Under the pieces are notes generated by a model. That model was not told where the DNA came from and ran no database searches. It saw only the letters and a list, made by a program, of their open reading frames with translations. Shown here piece by piece: positions 35,675 through 45,122 of a stretch of 64,000 nucleotides of DNA (its first letter is position 1; every line of letters starts with the position of its first letter). Source of the stretch: Seminibacterium arietis (GTDB taxonomy: Bacteria; Pseudomonadota; Gammaproteobacteria; Enterobacterales; Pasteurellaceae); contig NZ_JBHTJN010000011.1 of NCBI RefSeq assembly GCF_042675725.1, positions 186,001 to 250,000 of the forward strand, read 5' to 3'. Both the position numbers and the translations under genes were made by a program.

Positions 35675-36316
35675 TTATTTGCAAGCACAGCTTGTCATTT
35701 TTTTCTCAAAACGTTCTGAGACGAAATCCCAATTCACAACATTCCAAAACTCTTTAATGTAATCTGGACGTCGGTTTTGAAATTTCAAGTAATAAGCATG
35801 TTCCCAAACATCTAACCCAAGCAATGGATAACCAGCACAACCTGCAATTTCTTTGCCCATCAATGGAGAATCTTGATTAGCAGTAGAAACTACTGATAAT
35901 TTACCTTTTTCGTCAATCACAAGCCACGCCCAACCAGAACCAAAACGAGTAGTTGCTGCTTTTTCAAATTCTACTTTAAACGCATCAACTGAACCAAAAT
36001 CTCGTTCAATCGCTTCTTTTAATGCTCCCTGTAGAATCGTTCCTTTTTTTAAAGACTTCCAAAATAAAGAATGGTTAACATGTCCACCAACATTATTACG
36101 AAGTGCGGTCAATTTATCAGCAGGAACTTCTGCCAATTTAGTTAGCAATGCTCCTGGACAGATTTCTGAAAATTCGGGTAAATTTTCAATGACCAAATTA
36201 GCATTATTAACATAAGTTTGATGATGTTTACTATGATGAATTTCCATTGTCATTGCATCAAAGTGAGGTTCTAATGCATCATAAGCATAACCTAACTCAG
36301 GTAGAGTATAAGCCAT
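35675..36316 (-). CDS. sodA: Manganese superoxide dismutase
   Basis: 213 residues from ATG 36316 (MAYTLPELGYAYDALEPHFD, the family start, GGAAAA upstream); the longer frame from 36370 adds residues unlike the family. It dismutates superoxide in the cytosol. Metal ligands are His27, the His of GGHVNHSLFW (about 81), and Asp and His in LDVWEHAYYL. NNVGGH and ANQDSPL (Gln near 146) indicate Mn rather than Fe. The C-terminus ends MTSCACK, a two-Cys tail not typical of SodA. Monocistronic. Confidence 0.96.
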   Translation of the reverse strand: MAYTLPELGYAYDALEPHFDAMTMEIHHSKHHQTYVNNANLVIENLPEFSEICPGALLTKLAEVPADKLTALRNNVGGHVNHSLFWKSLKKGTILQGALKEAIERDFGSVDAFKVEFEKAATTRFGSGWAWLVIDEKGKLSVVSTANQDSPLMGKEIAGCAGYPLLGLDVWEHAYYLKFQNRRPDYIKEFWNVVNWDFVSERFEKKMTSCACK

Positions 36317-36436
36317 AATATTTTCCTTATTAAATAAAAATGTTAGAGTAAATCGCGGACATTCTAACAAAAAAATTGATTTAGATCATTAAAAGTTTAC
36401 TTTTTGTTAAAATAATAGTAACTATTAGTAAAAAAT

Positions 36437-36459
36437 AAGGGCGAAACTAATTCGCCCTT
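36437..36459 (-). terminator. Terminator of maeB
   Basis: The stem AAGGGCGAA (36437-36445) / TTCGCCCTT (36451-36459) with a 5-base loop is followed on the minus strand by ATTTTTT. It lies just past the maeB stop. Confidence 0.85.
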
Positions 36460-36477
36460 TTAGCTAAAAAATTAACG

Positions 36478-38742
36478 TTAAACCTGAGATTTTACAGCTG
36501 CGACTGCTATCATATTAATAATTCGGCGAACCGATGAAGCTGAAGTCAATACATGTACTGATTTTTCAAACCCCATTAAAATAGGACCAATAGTAACTGC
36601 ATTGCTTGTTCCTTGTAATAAATTCAAGCTAATACGAGCTGTTTCCATATTTGGCATAATTAATAAATTTGCAGCCCCCTTAATTGGACTATCGGGCATT
36701 ACTTCATTTCGTAAGCTTTCTGATAACGCAATGTTGCAACGCATTTCTCCATCAATAATTAAGTCTGAATCAGCTTGACGAACTAGCGGTAAAACACCTT
36801 TCATTTTTACCGCACTTTCATCTTCAAAAGAGCCATAATTAGAATGAGAAACTAATGCAACTTGTGGCTTAATACCAAAATGTTGCATCTCTTGTGCTGA
36901 CATCAATACAATCTTCGCTAATTCTTCTGTAGTTGGATTTGGGTTAACAAAGGTATCAGCGATAAATAAATTTCCTATCGGTAAAATTAGCCCATTGACG
37001 GTTGCAGGGATTTCACCATCTTTGACTTTCATCACTTTTCTTAGTTCTTTCAAATGCGATCCATAAGGTCCAACTAAACCACACAGTAAGGAATCAGCTT
37101 TTCCTAATTCAACTAACATTGCTCCAAGTGCGGTAGAATTATGACGCATTTTGAGTTTCGCACCAGATTCCGTCATACCATGGCGTTTTAATTTATGATG
37201 ATAAGCCGTCCAACACTCATCAAAATATGGGTTACTCTCAATATCAATAACTTTAAAATCTATGTCCTTTTTAATAAGTAATCCCAATTTTTTAATCTGT
37301 TGTTCAATTACCGCTGTTCGACCAATTAAAATTGGCTCAGCAATACCTAAAGTTGCTACTTCTTGAACTGCATGTAACACTCTAGATTCCTCACCATCTG
37401 TCAACAACACTCGTTTTTTGTCTTGTTTTGCTTTTGCAAACACAGGTTTCATAAACAAATTAGTTTTATAAACAAATTGACTAAGTTTTTCGACATAAGC
37501 ATCAAAATCTTCAATAGGGCGAGTCGCAACGCCACTATCCATTGCAGCTTTAGCAACGGCTGGAGCAATTTTCACAATTAAACGAGGATCAAAGGGTTTT
37601 GGGATCAGATATTCCGCCCCAAAAGAGACTTCGTTGCCACCATAAGCTGATGTGACAACTTCATTTTGCTCTGCCAGTGCAAGATCTGCGATAGCATACA
37701 CGGCAGCCAATTTCATTTCCTCATTGATCGTAGTAGCACTTACATCTAATGCACCACGGAAAATAAATGGAAAACAAAGTACGTTATTAACTTGATTTGG
37801 ATAATCTGAACGCCCCGTACATACAATAGCATCAGGACGCACAGCTTTAGCCAATGGCGGTAAAATTTCGGGTTCTGGATTAGCTAATGCTAGAATCAAA
37901 GGATTTGGTCCCATAGATTTTACCATTTCTTGAGTTAATGCCCCCGCTGCAGAGCATCCAAGGAAAATATCGGAATCAGGAATCACATCACCTAAAGTCC
38001 TTGCACCATTATCATCAACGGCATAGCGCTTTTTAGTATCGTCTATATGAGCATCACGCCCTTTGTAAATCACACCTTTAGAATCGCATACAGTGATATT
38101 TTCTCGTTTCATACCAAGCGATACTAATAAATTTAAACACGCAATAGAGGCTGCTCCTGCTCCAGAAGCTACTAATTTTACATTTTCAATTTTTTTATTC
38201 ACAATGCGTAAGCCGTTAAGTACTGCCGCTGCAGAAATGATCGCTGTTCCATGTTGATCATCATGGAATACTGGAATTTTCATGCGTTCCCGTAACTTCT
38301 GTTCAATATAAAAACATTCTGGAGCTTTTATATCTTCAAGATTAATACCACCAAAGGTAGGCTCAAGTGCGGCTATAATCTCTACTAATTTATCGGGATC
38401 TTTTTCATCGATCTCAATATCAAAAACATCTACGTCTGCAAATTTTTTAAATAAAACTCCTTTCCCTTCCATAACAGGCTTACCCGCAAGAGCCCCTATA
38501 TTACCTAATCCCAAAACCGCTGAGCCATTAGATATCACAGCAACAAGGTTACCACGGGCAGTATAACGATAAGCAGCGGCTGGATCTGCTTGAATTTCTA
38601 GACAAGGCACCGCAACACCTGGCGAGTAAGCCAATGCTAAATCTCGCTGAGTTGCAAGTGATTTACTTGGTGTTACTTCAATTTTTCCTGGTTTTGGAAA
38701 TTCGTGAAAATCTAATGCGGCTTGACGTAGTTGAAAATCCAT
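36478..38742 (-). CDS. maeB: NADP-dependent malic enzyme with C-terminal phosphotransacetylase-like domain
   Basis: 754 residues. MaeB decarboxylates malate to pyruvate, yielding NADPH. The N-terminal malic domain (1-about 425) has AYSPGVAVPC, the catalytic region GNIGALAGKPVMEGKGVLFK, the metal-site FGGINLEDIKAPECF and HDDQHGTAI, and the Rossmann segment VASGAGAASIACLNLLVSLG. The C-terminal PTA-like domain (about 430-754) is regulatory in this family and lacks transferase activity. Both are full length. Divergent from rsuA. Confidence 0.95.
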   Translation of the reverse strand: MDFQLRQAALDFHEFPKPGKIEVTPSKSLATQRDLALAYSPGVAVPCLEIQADPAAAYRYTARGNLVAVISNGSAVLGLGNIGALAGKPVMEGKGVLFKKFADVDVFDIEIDEKDPDKLVEIIAALEPTFGGINLEDIKAPECFYIEQKLRERMKIPVFHDDQHGTAIISAAAVLNGLRIVNKKIENVKLVASGAGAASIACLNLLVSLGMKRENITVCDSKGVIYKGRDAHIDDTKKRYAVDDNGARTLGDVIPDSDIFLGCSAAGALTQEMVKSMGPNPLILALANPEPEILPPLAKAVRPDAIVCTGRSDYPNQVNNVLCFPFIFRGALDVSATTINEEMKLAAVYAIADLALAEQNEVVTSAYGGNEVSFGAEYLIPKPFDPRLIVKIAPAVAKAAMDSGVATRPIEDFDAYVEKLSQFVYKTNLFMKPVFAKAKQDKKRVLLTDGEESRVLHAVQEVATLGIAEPILIGRTAVIEQQIKKLGLLIKKDIDFKVIDIESNPYFDECWTAYHHKLKRHGMTESGAKLKMRHNSTALGAMLVELGKADSLLCGLVGPYGSHLKELRKVMKVKDGEIPATVNGLILPIGNLFIADTFVNPNPTTEELAKIVLMSAQEMQHFGIKPQVALVSHSNYGSFEDESAVKMKGVLPLVRQADSDLIIDGEMRCNIALSESLRNEVMPDSPIKGAANLLIMPNMETARISLNLLQGTSNAVTIGPILMGFEKSVHVLTSASSVRRIINMIAVAAVKSQV

Positions 38743-38941
38743 AAAAATCCCTCTTTTATATGCCTGTTAAATAAAAAATTTATCTTTTCATTATAGGTAA
38801 TTAAAAAAATAAAATCTGTGATATAGAACACATTATTTAGATTTATCTTACAAAAATTACCGCACTTTTGCTGCTTCAAATAGGTTTTCTACCAAATATG
38901 TAGTAGAATAACCACCTTATAGAACAACATCTAATCATTTC

Positions 38942-39634
38942 ATGAGACTAGACAAATTTCTTGCTGAAAATACAGGCATGACTCGTTCTCAAGCCAATAA
39001 AATCTTAAGTAAAAGTGCGGTTACAGTTAATGGCAATATCGAGAAAAAAGGTTCAACACAAATTACGCTAAACGACGAAATTTACCTTGAAGGAAAACGT
39101 TTAGTGCAAATAAAAAGTGGTTTATACATCATGTTGAATAAGCCTGAAGGCTATGTCTGTAGCCATGACGATACAAACCACCCTACAATTTACAGTTTAT
39201 TTGATTATCCTTTAGCCATAAAATTACATAGTGCTGGACGCTTAGATGCCGATACAACAGGATTGATTTTACTGACAGACGATGGACAATGGTCGCATCG
39301 CATTACATCTCCTAAAAAGCTATGCGAGAAAACGTATTTAGTCACTCTTGCTACTCCAGTAGAAAGTCATTATCAACAAGCGTGTGAGCAAGGTATTTTA
39401 TTACGTGGTGAAAAACACCCAACCAAACCAGCAAAACTAGAGTTTATTGATGATTACAATGTCAATCTAACTATATGCGAAGGTCGCTATCATCAAGTAA
39501 AGCGTATGTTTGCTGCTCTAGGAAATAAAGTTGATAAACTACATCGTTGGAAAATTGGCAATATTGAGTTGGACTCTAATCTAGCAGAGGGTGAGTTCCG
39601 CTATCTTAACATTGATGAAATAAATTCTTTTTAG
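38942..39634 (+). CDS. rsuA: 16S rRNA pseudouridine516 synthase RsuA
   Basis: 230 residues. An N-terminal S4 RNA-binding domain (MRLDKFLAENTGMTRSQANK) is followed by the pseudouridine synthase fold with catalytic Asp in SAGRLDADTTGLILLT (about 97-112) and CEGRYHQVKRMFAALG (about 180). It isomerises U516 of 16S rRNA. An uptake signal lies inside the S4-coding part. It lies 12 bp before the exporter gene, so the two are probably cotranscribed. Confidence 0.95.
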   Translation: MRLDKFLAENTGMTRSQANKILSKSAVTVNGNIEKKGSTQITLNDEIYLEGKRLVQIKSGLYIMLNKPEGYVCSHDDTNHPTIYSLFDYPLAIKLHSAGRLDADTTGLILLTDDGQWSHRITSPKKLCEKTYLVTLATPVESHYQQACEQGILLRGEKHPTKPAKLEFIDDYNVNLTICEGRYHQVKRMFAALGNKVDKLHRWKIGNIELDSNLAEGEFRYLNIDEINSF

Positions 39635-39646
39635 CTAAGGATAAAT

Positions 39647-40843
39647 ATGGAAACTAATAAAGCACAAAAAGCAGGGATTATTTTTATTTTGACTTTAGGT
39701 GTTCTTTCAATGTTACCACCTTTAGGGGTAGACATGTATTTGCCTGCTTTTTTAAATATTGCTCAAGATCTTAATGTTAGTCCAGAGCAAATTCAGCACA
39801 CGCTAACTTTTTTTACGCTCGGCATGGCAATTGGTCAATTGTTTTGGGGACCTGTAGGTGATAGCTACGGTCGAAAGCCAATTATTTTACTCGGTGTAAT
39901 TGTAGCCGCAATAACAGCATTTATGTTAACGAATATAAACAGTATTGGAAGTTTCACTACGCTGCGTTTTATACAAGGTTTTTTTGGAGCTGCTCCTGTC
40001 GTTCTTGTTGGGGCTTTATTGCGTGATTTATTTTGCAAAGAAGAACTTTCTCGTGCTATGTCAATGGTTACGTTAGTACTAATGATAGCGCCATTGCTTG
40101 CACCAATCGTTGGTGGTTATATCGTATCTTACTTCCACTGGCATGCTATTTTCTACGTTATTTCTTTAATGGGATTTTTATCTGTTTTATTGGTCTTTTT
40201 AATCATTCCAGAAACTCATCAAAAAGAAAATCGAATCCCCTTGAGATTAAGCACTATTACTCGTAACTTTGTAATTTTATGTAAGAAAAAAGAAGTGATT
40301 GGATATATGTTCATGAGCTCTTTTGGTTTTGGTGGTTTATTCGCATTTATCACAGCAGGGTCAATCGTTTACATTGGCATTTATGGTGTACCTGTACAAA
40401 ACTTTGGTTATTTTTTTATGATTAATATTATTTTTCTAACACTAGGTACATTACTCAATGGGCGTTTTGTGTCAAAGATCGGCACAGAAAGAATGCTACA
40501 AATTGGACTAACTATTCAATTTATCGCTGGAATTTGGTTATTTTTAACCGCTCTTTTTAACTTAGGATTTTGGTCAATGGTGATCGGTATAGCATTATTC
40601 GTTGGACAAAACTCAATCATTGGTTCAAATGCAATGGCTTCAATTTTAGAAAAATTTCCATCCATTGCAGGTACAGCTAATTCAATGGTTGGCAGTGTTC
40701 GTTTTGGTATCGGTGCAATGGTCGGTTCACTAGTAGCGTTAATTGAAATGAAAACAGCAACACCTATGTTATTCACAATGACTGCTTGCTCCATAATTTC
40801 TGTTGCATTCTATTATTTCTTCACCTATCGAAATTTAAAATAA
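39647..40843 (+). CDS. Bcr/CflA-type multidrug efflux transporter (major facilitator)
   Basis: 398 residues with 12 predicted membrane segments. The early LPPLGVDMYLPAFLNIA, GQLFWGPVGDSYGRKP (motif A between helices 2 and 3) and the RFIQGFFGAAPVVLVGALLRDL segment (helix 4) are typical of the Bcr/CflA drug:proton antiporters. In E. coli, bcr directly follows rsuA, and the same order here supports a Bcr assignment. It probably exports drugs or metabolites; the substrate is not visible. The stop overlaps the ribosome site of the next gene. Confidence 0.88.
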   Translation: METNKAQKAGIIFILTLGVLSMLPPLGVDMYLPAFLNIAQDLNVSPEQIQHTLTFFTLGMAIGQLFWGPVGDSYGRKPIILLGVIVAAITAFMLTNINSIGSFTTLRFIQGFFGAAPVVLVGALLRDLFCKEELSRAMSMVTLVLMIAPLLAPIVGGYIVSYFHWHAIFYVISLMGFLSVLLVFLIIPETHQKENRIPLRLSTITRNFVILCKKKEVIGYMFMSSFGFGGLFAFITAGSIVYIGIYGVPVQNFGYFFMINIIFLTLGTLLNGRFVSKIGTERMLQIGLTIQFIAGIWLFLTALFNLGFWSMVIGIALFVGQNSIIGSNAMASILEKFPSIAGTANSMVGSVRFGIGAMVGSLVALIEMKTATPMLFTMTACSIISVAFYYFFTYRNLK

Positions 40844-40851
40844 GGAATCTT

Positions 40852-41082
40852 ATGGCATTAAGATCTTGTCCCGAATGTCGGAAAAAAATTAGCGAAACAG
40901 TTATAATTTGTCCTAGATGTGGCTTCTCTTTTCAAGAAGCTAACTTAGAAATTTACCGACAAAAATTAGAGCAACAACGTTTACATAACCAGGAAATTAA
41001 TCGCAAAAGCATCAAAATTCATTTATTTTGGTTATTTATTTTTTCACTTGTCATCGGAATCGCAGGATGGCTGACAAGCTAA
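40852..41082 (+). CDS. Small zinc-ribbon membrane protein (76 residues)
   Basis: ATG 40852 follows AAGGAA overlapping the bcr-like stop, so it is probably translated with that gene. The N-terminus MALRSCPECRKKISETVIIC-PRCGF carries two CxxC pairs forming a zinc ribbon. A basic/coiled middle follows (QKLEQQRLHNQEINRKS), and there is one membrane helix at about 54-74. The ribbon would face the cytoplasm. Function unknown. Confidence 0.8.
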   Translation: MALRSCPECRKKISETVIICPRCGFSFQEANLEIYRQKLEQQRLHNQEINRKSIKIHLFWLFIFSLVIGIAGWLTS

Positions 41083-41332
41083 AATCAATATTAAATGAGC
41101 CAAAGATTTTAAAATTTTCACTTTTTATTAGTTTTATTGCTACACTCAAATTCAATATATTCTTAACCAATATAGTTGCTAATATCGTGTTAAAAAATCA
41201 CCGCACTTAATTTGATTCGAATTGATTGTTTAGCCCTCAATTTAATTCCTTAGAAAAAAATTATAGACTTTTCACATAAAAATGATAATTTCCTTTGACT
41301 AATCCTCAATCAAAAGGTAATATTCACGCCCT

Positions 41333-41857
41333 ATGCAAAAGGTAAAATTACCCCTAACTACAGATCCGATAAAAAATGCACAGCGAAGGTTGGATTACGA
41401 AGGATATTATTCGTCAACTCAGCTTAAGCGGCTGACGGAATCTGTTGTTAACGTGTTCAGCGAAGCACAGGTTACGTTATCATTTTTCATTGATCCACAA
41501 AAATTAGTAGTGATGAAAGGTCATGCAAAAGTTGATGTTGAGTTAGAATGTCAACGTTGTGGTGAATCTTTCTATCAAACGTTGGATTGTGAGTTTACTT
41601 ATAGTCCTGTATCTAATTTGGATCGATTAGAAGAGTTACCTGAAATCTATGAGCCCGTTGAATTAAATGAATTTGGCGAGATTGATTTGATAGGTTTGAT
41701 AGAAGACGAGTTTCTACTTGCTCTTCCGATTGTTCCTAAACATTCATCTAATATTTGTAAACAAATTGAAAGTGAACAAATTTTTGGTGAATTACCAGAA
41801 GAATTATCGAAAAAGCCGAATCCTTTCGCTGTGTTAGCTAGTTTAAAAAAAGACTAA
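41333..41857 (+). CDS. yceD: YceD (DUF177), 23S rRNA accumulation protein
   Basis: 174 residues, the first gene of the yceD-rpmF-plsX-fabHDG-acpP block. It begins MQKVKLPLTTDPIKNAQRRL and has the conserved VELECQRCGESFYQTL and EIDLIGLIEDEFLLALPIVP segments of DUF177. YceD (also linked to RNase E and to 23S rRNA processing) is nearly always beside rpmF. The spacing of 17 bp to rpmF supports cotranscription. Confidence 0.92.
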   Translation: MQKVKLPLTTDPIKNAQRRLDYEGYYSSTQLKRLTESVVNVFSEAQVTLSFFIDPQKLVVMKGHAKVDVELECQRCGESFYQTLDCEFTYSPVSNLDRLEELPEIYEPVELNEFGEIDLIGLIEDEFLLALPIVPKHSSNICKQIESEQIFGELPEELSKKPNPFAVLASLKKD

Positions 41858-41874
41858 ATGTAGGAGTATAGCCA

Positions 41875-42045
41875 ATGGCTGTTCAACAAAATAAAAAATC
41901 CCGTTCACGTCGTGATATGCGTCGTTCACATGATGCTTTAACTACTGCAGCAGTGTCAGTGGATAAAGCAAGTGGTGAAACTCATTTACGTCACCATGTA
42001 ACTGCCGATGGTTACTATCGTGGTCGTAAAGTAATCAATAAGTAA
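41875..42045 (+). CDS. rpmF: 50S ribosomal protein L32
   Basis: A 56-residue frame reading [20 protein letters not shown], then [20 protein letters not shown] and [16 protein letters not shown]. This is a full-length L32 of the Cys-free type, without the zinc-binding Cys found in some bacteria. AGGAG lies ten bases before the ATG. It sits between yceD and plsX, the canonical place. Confidence 0.98.
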
Positions 42046-42067
42046 TTTTTTACTTTAAGGTTATCAA

Positions 42068-43102
42068 TTGAGTCGTCTAACTATTGCGTTAGATGCAATG
42101 GGCGGGGACATAGGTCCCCGTGTTACTATACCCGCATCGATAAAAGCATTGCAGAAAGACCCAATGCTGTCTTTGTTGTTGTTTGGTGATAGCTACCAAA
42201 TCCGTCCTTTACTTGAGCAAGTTCCCGAATCAATTCAATCACGTTTAACATTAATCCATTGTTCTCGCGTTATTGAGAATAATCAAGGTCTGTCTTACGC
42301 CTTACGTCACAGTAAAGGCACATCAATGCGTTTAGCCATTGAAGCCGTTCAAAAAGGTAATGCACAAGCGTGTGTGAGTGCGGGCAATACTGCTGCATTA
42401 ATGGGACTAGCTAAGATTATCTTGCAACCTGTACAAGGAATAGAACGACCAGCTTTAATTTCCACTTTACCTACTGTAACTGGCGAACGTTCAGTTATGT
42501 TAGACTTAGGTGCCAATATAGATTGCAGTGCAGAAAATCTCTATCAATTTGCTTTAATGGGAGCTGTATTTGCTGAACAAAACTTAGAATTAGTTTACCC
42601 TAGAATTGCATTACTAAATATTGGTATTGAAGAAATAAAAGGTAATAAAGCTATTCGTGAAGCTGCTGAAATGTTAAAAAAACATACCGCACTTAACTAT
42701 ACAGGATTTATTGAAGGCGATCTTTTACTAAATGGTAAAGCTGATGTAATCGTAAGCGATGGTTTTATTGGTAATGTTGCTCTAAAAACCCTTGAGGGTT
42801 CAGCCAAAAACATGATTTCTTTGTTCAAAAGAAATTCATCTGCAAATACAATTATCCATAATTTAAAAGGACTTGCTAGCAAAGCTATAATGCAACTTTT
42901 TTTAAAGGATAGCTATCGACAGTTGAAAAAAATTAATCCTGATCAGTATAATGGAGCATCACTAATCGGACTCACTGCTGTTGTAGTAAAAAGTCATGGA
43001 GGTGCAAATATCGATGGCTTCGCTTATGCTATCTCTGATGCGGCACTTCAAGCAAGAAAAAAAATTCCAGAGAAAATTTTGTCTGGGTTAGAAAAATATT
43101 AA
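42068..43102 (+). CDS. plsX: Phosphate acyltransferase PlsX
   Basis: 344 residues, start TTG 42068 (AAGG upstream; a TTG/non-ATG start fits the position of SRLTIALDAMGGDIGP, the family N-terminus). PlsX converts acyl-ACP to acyl-phosphate for phospholipid synthesis, acting at the membrane surface. AGNTAALMGLAKI, RPALISTLP and ANIDGFAYAISDA lie in the expected order. It is 22 bp after rpmF and 30 bp before fabH. Confidence 0.96.
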   Translation: MSRLTIALDAMGGDIGPRVTIPASIKALQKDPMLSLLLFGDSYQIRPLLEQVPESIQSRLTLIHCSRVIENNQGLSYALRHSKGTSMRLAIEAVQKGNAQACVSAGNTAALMGLAKIILQPVQGIERPALISTLPTVTGERSVMLDLGANIDCSAENLYQFALMGAVFAEQNLELVYPRIALLNIGIEEIKGNKAIREAAEMLKKHTALNYTGFIEGDLLLNGKADVIVSDGFIGNVALKTLEGSAKNMISLFKRNSSANTIIHNLKGLASKAIMQLFLKDSYRQLKKINPDQYNGASLIGLTAVVVKSHGGANIDGFAYAISDAALQARKKIPEKILSGLEKY

Positions 43103-43132
43103 CCATTTAACGTTTAAATTATCTAAAAAATT

Positions 43133-44083
43133 ATGTACAGTAAAATTTTAGCAACGGGAAGTTATGTTCCAGTCCACGTCAGAACAAATGCCGATTTAGA
43201 AAAAATGGTAGATACATCTGATGAATGGATCACAACTCGCTCAGGTATTAAAGAACGTCGTATTGCAGCCGTTCATGAAACAGTAGCAACTATGGGGTTT
43301 GAGGCGGCGAAGAAATGCCTAGAAACCGCTAAAATTAATCCGAATGAGATTGACTTAATTGTAGTAGGTACCACAACTAATTCTCACGCTTATCCAAGTG
43401 CGGCTTGTCAAATTCAAGGTCTGCTACAAATAGCTGATGCTGTTGCATTTGATGTTGCAGCTGCTTGTTCAGGATTTATATACGCATTGAGCGTTGCAGA
43501 TCAATTTATTCGTACAGGACAAGTTAAAAAAGCTCTTGTAATTGGTTCAGATATTAATTCAAGAAACCTTGATGAAACGGATCGTGGCACTGTCATTCTA
43601 TTTGGCGATGGTGCAGGAGCCGTACTTTTACAGGCTAGCGAAGAACCAGGAATTTTATCAACACATCTCCATGCTAATGCAGAAAAAAATGAAATGTTGA
43701 CATTACCTAGTGCTGATAGAGGAAACGCCAAATCAGGTTTTATTCAAATGCAAGGAAATGAAACTTTTAAACTTGCTGTACGGGAGTTATCCAGTGTAGT
43801 AGAAGAAACTTTACGAACAAATAATTTAAATAAATCTGCAATTGATTGGCTTGTACCGCACCAAGCAAATTTGCGTATTATCACTGCGACAGCAAAAAAA
43901 TTAGAAATGGATATGTCACAAGTTGTGATAACTTTAGATCGCTATGCTAATACTAGTGCAGCAACAATCCCTATTGCATTAGATGAAGCGGTACGAGATG
44001 GACGCATCAAACGTGAGCAATTACTGCTGTTAGAAGCCTTTGGTGGTGGCTGGACTTGGGGTTCGGCTTTAGTTCGCTTTTAA
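43133..44083 (+). CDS. fabH: Beta-ketoacyl-ACP synthase III
   Basis: 316 residues. FabH starts fatty-acid synthesis by condensing acetyl-CoA with malonyl-ACP. The catalytic triad is visible: Cys112 in VAAACSGF, His in VPHQANLR (about 243) and Asn in RYANTSAATIP (about 273). The GAFGGGW-like end is EAFGGGWTWGSALVRF. An inverted uptake-signal hairpin follows before fabD. Confidence 0.97.
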   Translation: MYSKILATGSYVPVHVRTNADLEKMVDTSDEWITTRSGIKERRIAAVHETVATMGFEAAKKCLETAKINPNEIDLIVVGTTTNSHAYPSAACQIQGLLQIADAVAFDVAAACSGFIYALSVADQFIRTGQVKKALVIGSDINSRNLDETDRGTVILFGDGAGAVLLQASEEPGILSTHLHANAEKNEMLTLPSADRGNAKSGFIQMQGNETFKLAVRELSSVVEETLRTNNLNKSAIDWLVPHQANLRIITATAKKLEMDMSQVVITLDRYANTSAATIPIALDEAVRDGRIKREQLLLLEAFGGGWTWGSALVRF

Positions 44084-44109
44084 ATTGAATAAAAATTACT
44101 CTAATTTAC

Positions 44110-44150
44110 ACCGCACTTATCTATATAACAGTGAAAAGTGCGGTCATTTT
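44110..44150 (+). terminator. Inverted uptake-signal hairpin between fabH and fabD
   Basis: ACCGCACTT (44110-44118) and AAGTGCGGT (44136-44144) form a 9-bp stem followed by CATTTTTC. It could attenuate readthrough into fabD. Confidence 0.55.
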
Positions 44151-44176
44151 TCAACTTTAATTAGTAAGGGCAAACA

Positions 44177-45121
44177 ATGAAAAAATTTGCAATGGTTTTC
44201 CCAGGACAAGGTTCGCAAAGCGTGGGAATGCTAGCAGAGCTAGCAACTCAATTTTCCATAGTAGAAGAAACCTTTAAACAGGCATCTGATGTACTAGGCT
44301 ATGATTTATGGCAGTTAGTTCAACAAGGTCCTGCTGAAGAATTAAACAAAACATGGCAAACTCAACCTGCACTTTTAACTGCTTCAGTTGCTATCTATCG
44401 AGCATGGCAACAACAATATCCTGAATTTAAACCAGCAATAATGGCTGGACACAGTTTAGGAGAATATTCAGCTTTGGTTTGTGCAGAAGCAATTGATTTT
44501 CAAGAAGCTGTAAGTTTAGTTGAACTGCGAGGTAAATTAATGCAACAAGCAGTTCCTGAAGGAACAGGGGCTATGTATGCAATTATTGGATTAGACAATG
44601 AAAGCATCATTCGTGCGTGTAAAGAAGCAGAACAAGGTGAAGTCGTATCCGCAGTAAACTTTAATTCAATAGGACAAGTCGTTATTGCTGGAACAAAATC
44701 AGCAGTAGAACGTGCAGCAATAGTTTGTAAAGCAGCGGGTGCAAAACGAGCATTACCGTTATCTGTTAGTGTACCTTCTCACTGTGCTTTAATGAAACCT
44801 GCAGCAGATCAATTAGCTATAGCATTAGAAAATATCACAATTAAAACCCCTGTTGTTTCCGTCATAAATAACGTTGATGTTAAAACTGAAACAGAAGTCG
44901 ATCAAATTCGCACCGCACTTATTCGTCAGCTTTATAGCCCTGTACGTTGGACAGAGTCTATTGAGAAAATTGCTCAAAGTGGTGTTGAAATCTTATTTGA
45001 AATTGGGCCGAATAAAGTGCTAACGGGCTTAACTAGCCGCATTGTAAAAGAATTAAAATCAGTTGCAGTAAATGATAACAATTCATTGTCTAACGTGAAA
45101 AATTTACTTAATGGAGAATAA
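44177..45121 (+). CDS. fabD: Malonyl-CoA:ACP transacylase
   Basis: 314 residues. It moves malonyl from CoA to ACP. The active Ser93 lies in AGHSLGEYSALV, the substrate Arg in LVELRGKLMQ, and the His in SVPSHCALM (about 200). QSVG of FPGQGSQSVGM is the family start. Its end overlaps the ribosome site of fabG. Confidence 0.97.
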   Translation: MKKFAMVFPGQGSQSVGMLAELATQFSIVEETFKQASDVLGYDLWQLVQQGPAEELNKTWQTQPALLTASVAIYRAWQQQYPEFKPAIMAGHSLGEYSALVCAEAIDFQEAVSLVELRGKLMQQAVPEGTGAMYAIIGLDNESIIRACKEAEQGEVVSAVNFNSIGQVVIAGTKSAVERAAIVCKAAGAKRALPLSVSVPSHCALMKPAADQLAIALENITIKTPVVSVINNVDVKTETEVDQIRTALIRQLYSPVRWTESIEKIAQSGVEILFEIGPNKVLTGLTSRIVKELKSVAVNDNNSLSNVKNLLNGE

Positions 45122-45122
45122 T

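Noticed and set aside
41028..41210. Frame of 60 codons after the zinc-ribbon gene
   Set aside because: Overlaps the end of a better supported gene, lacks a ribosome site and is just AT-rich sequence.
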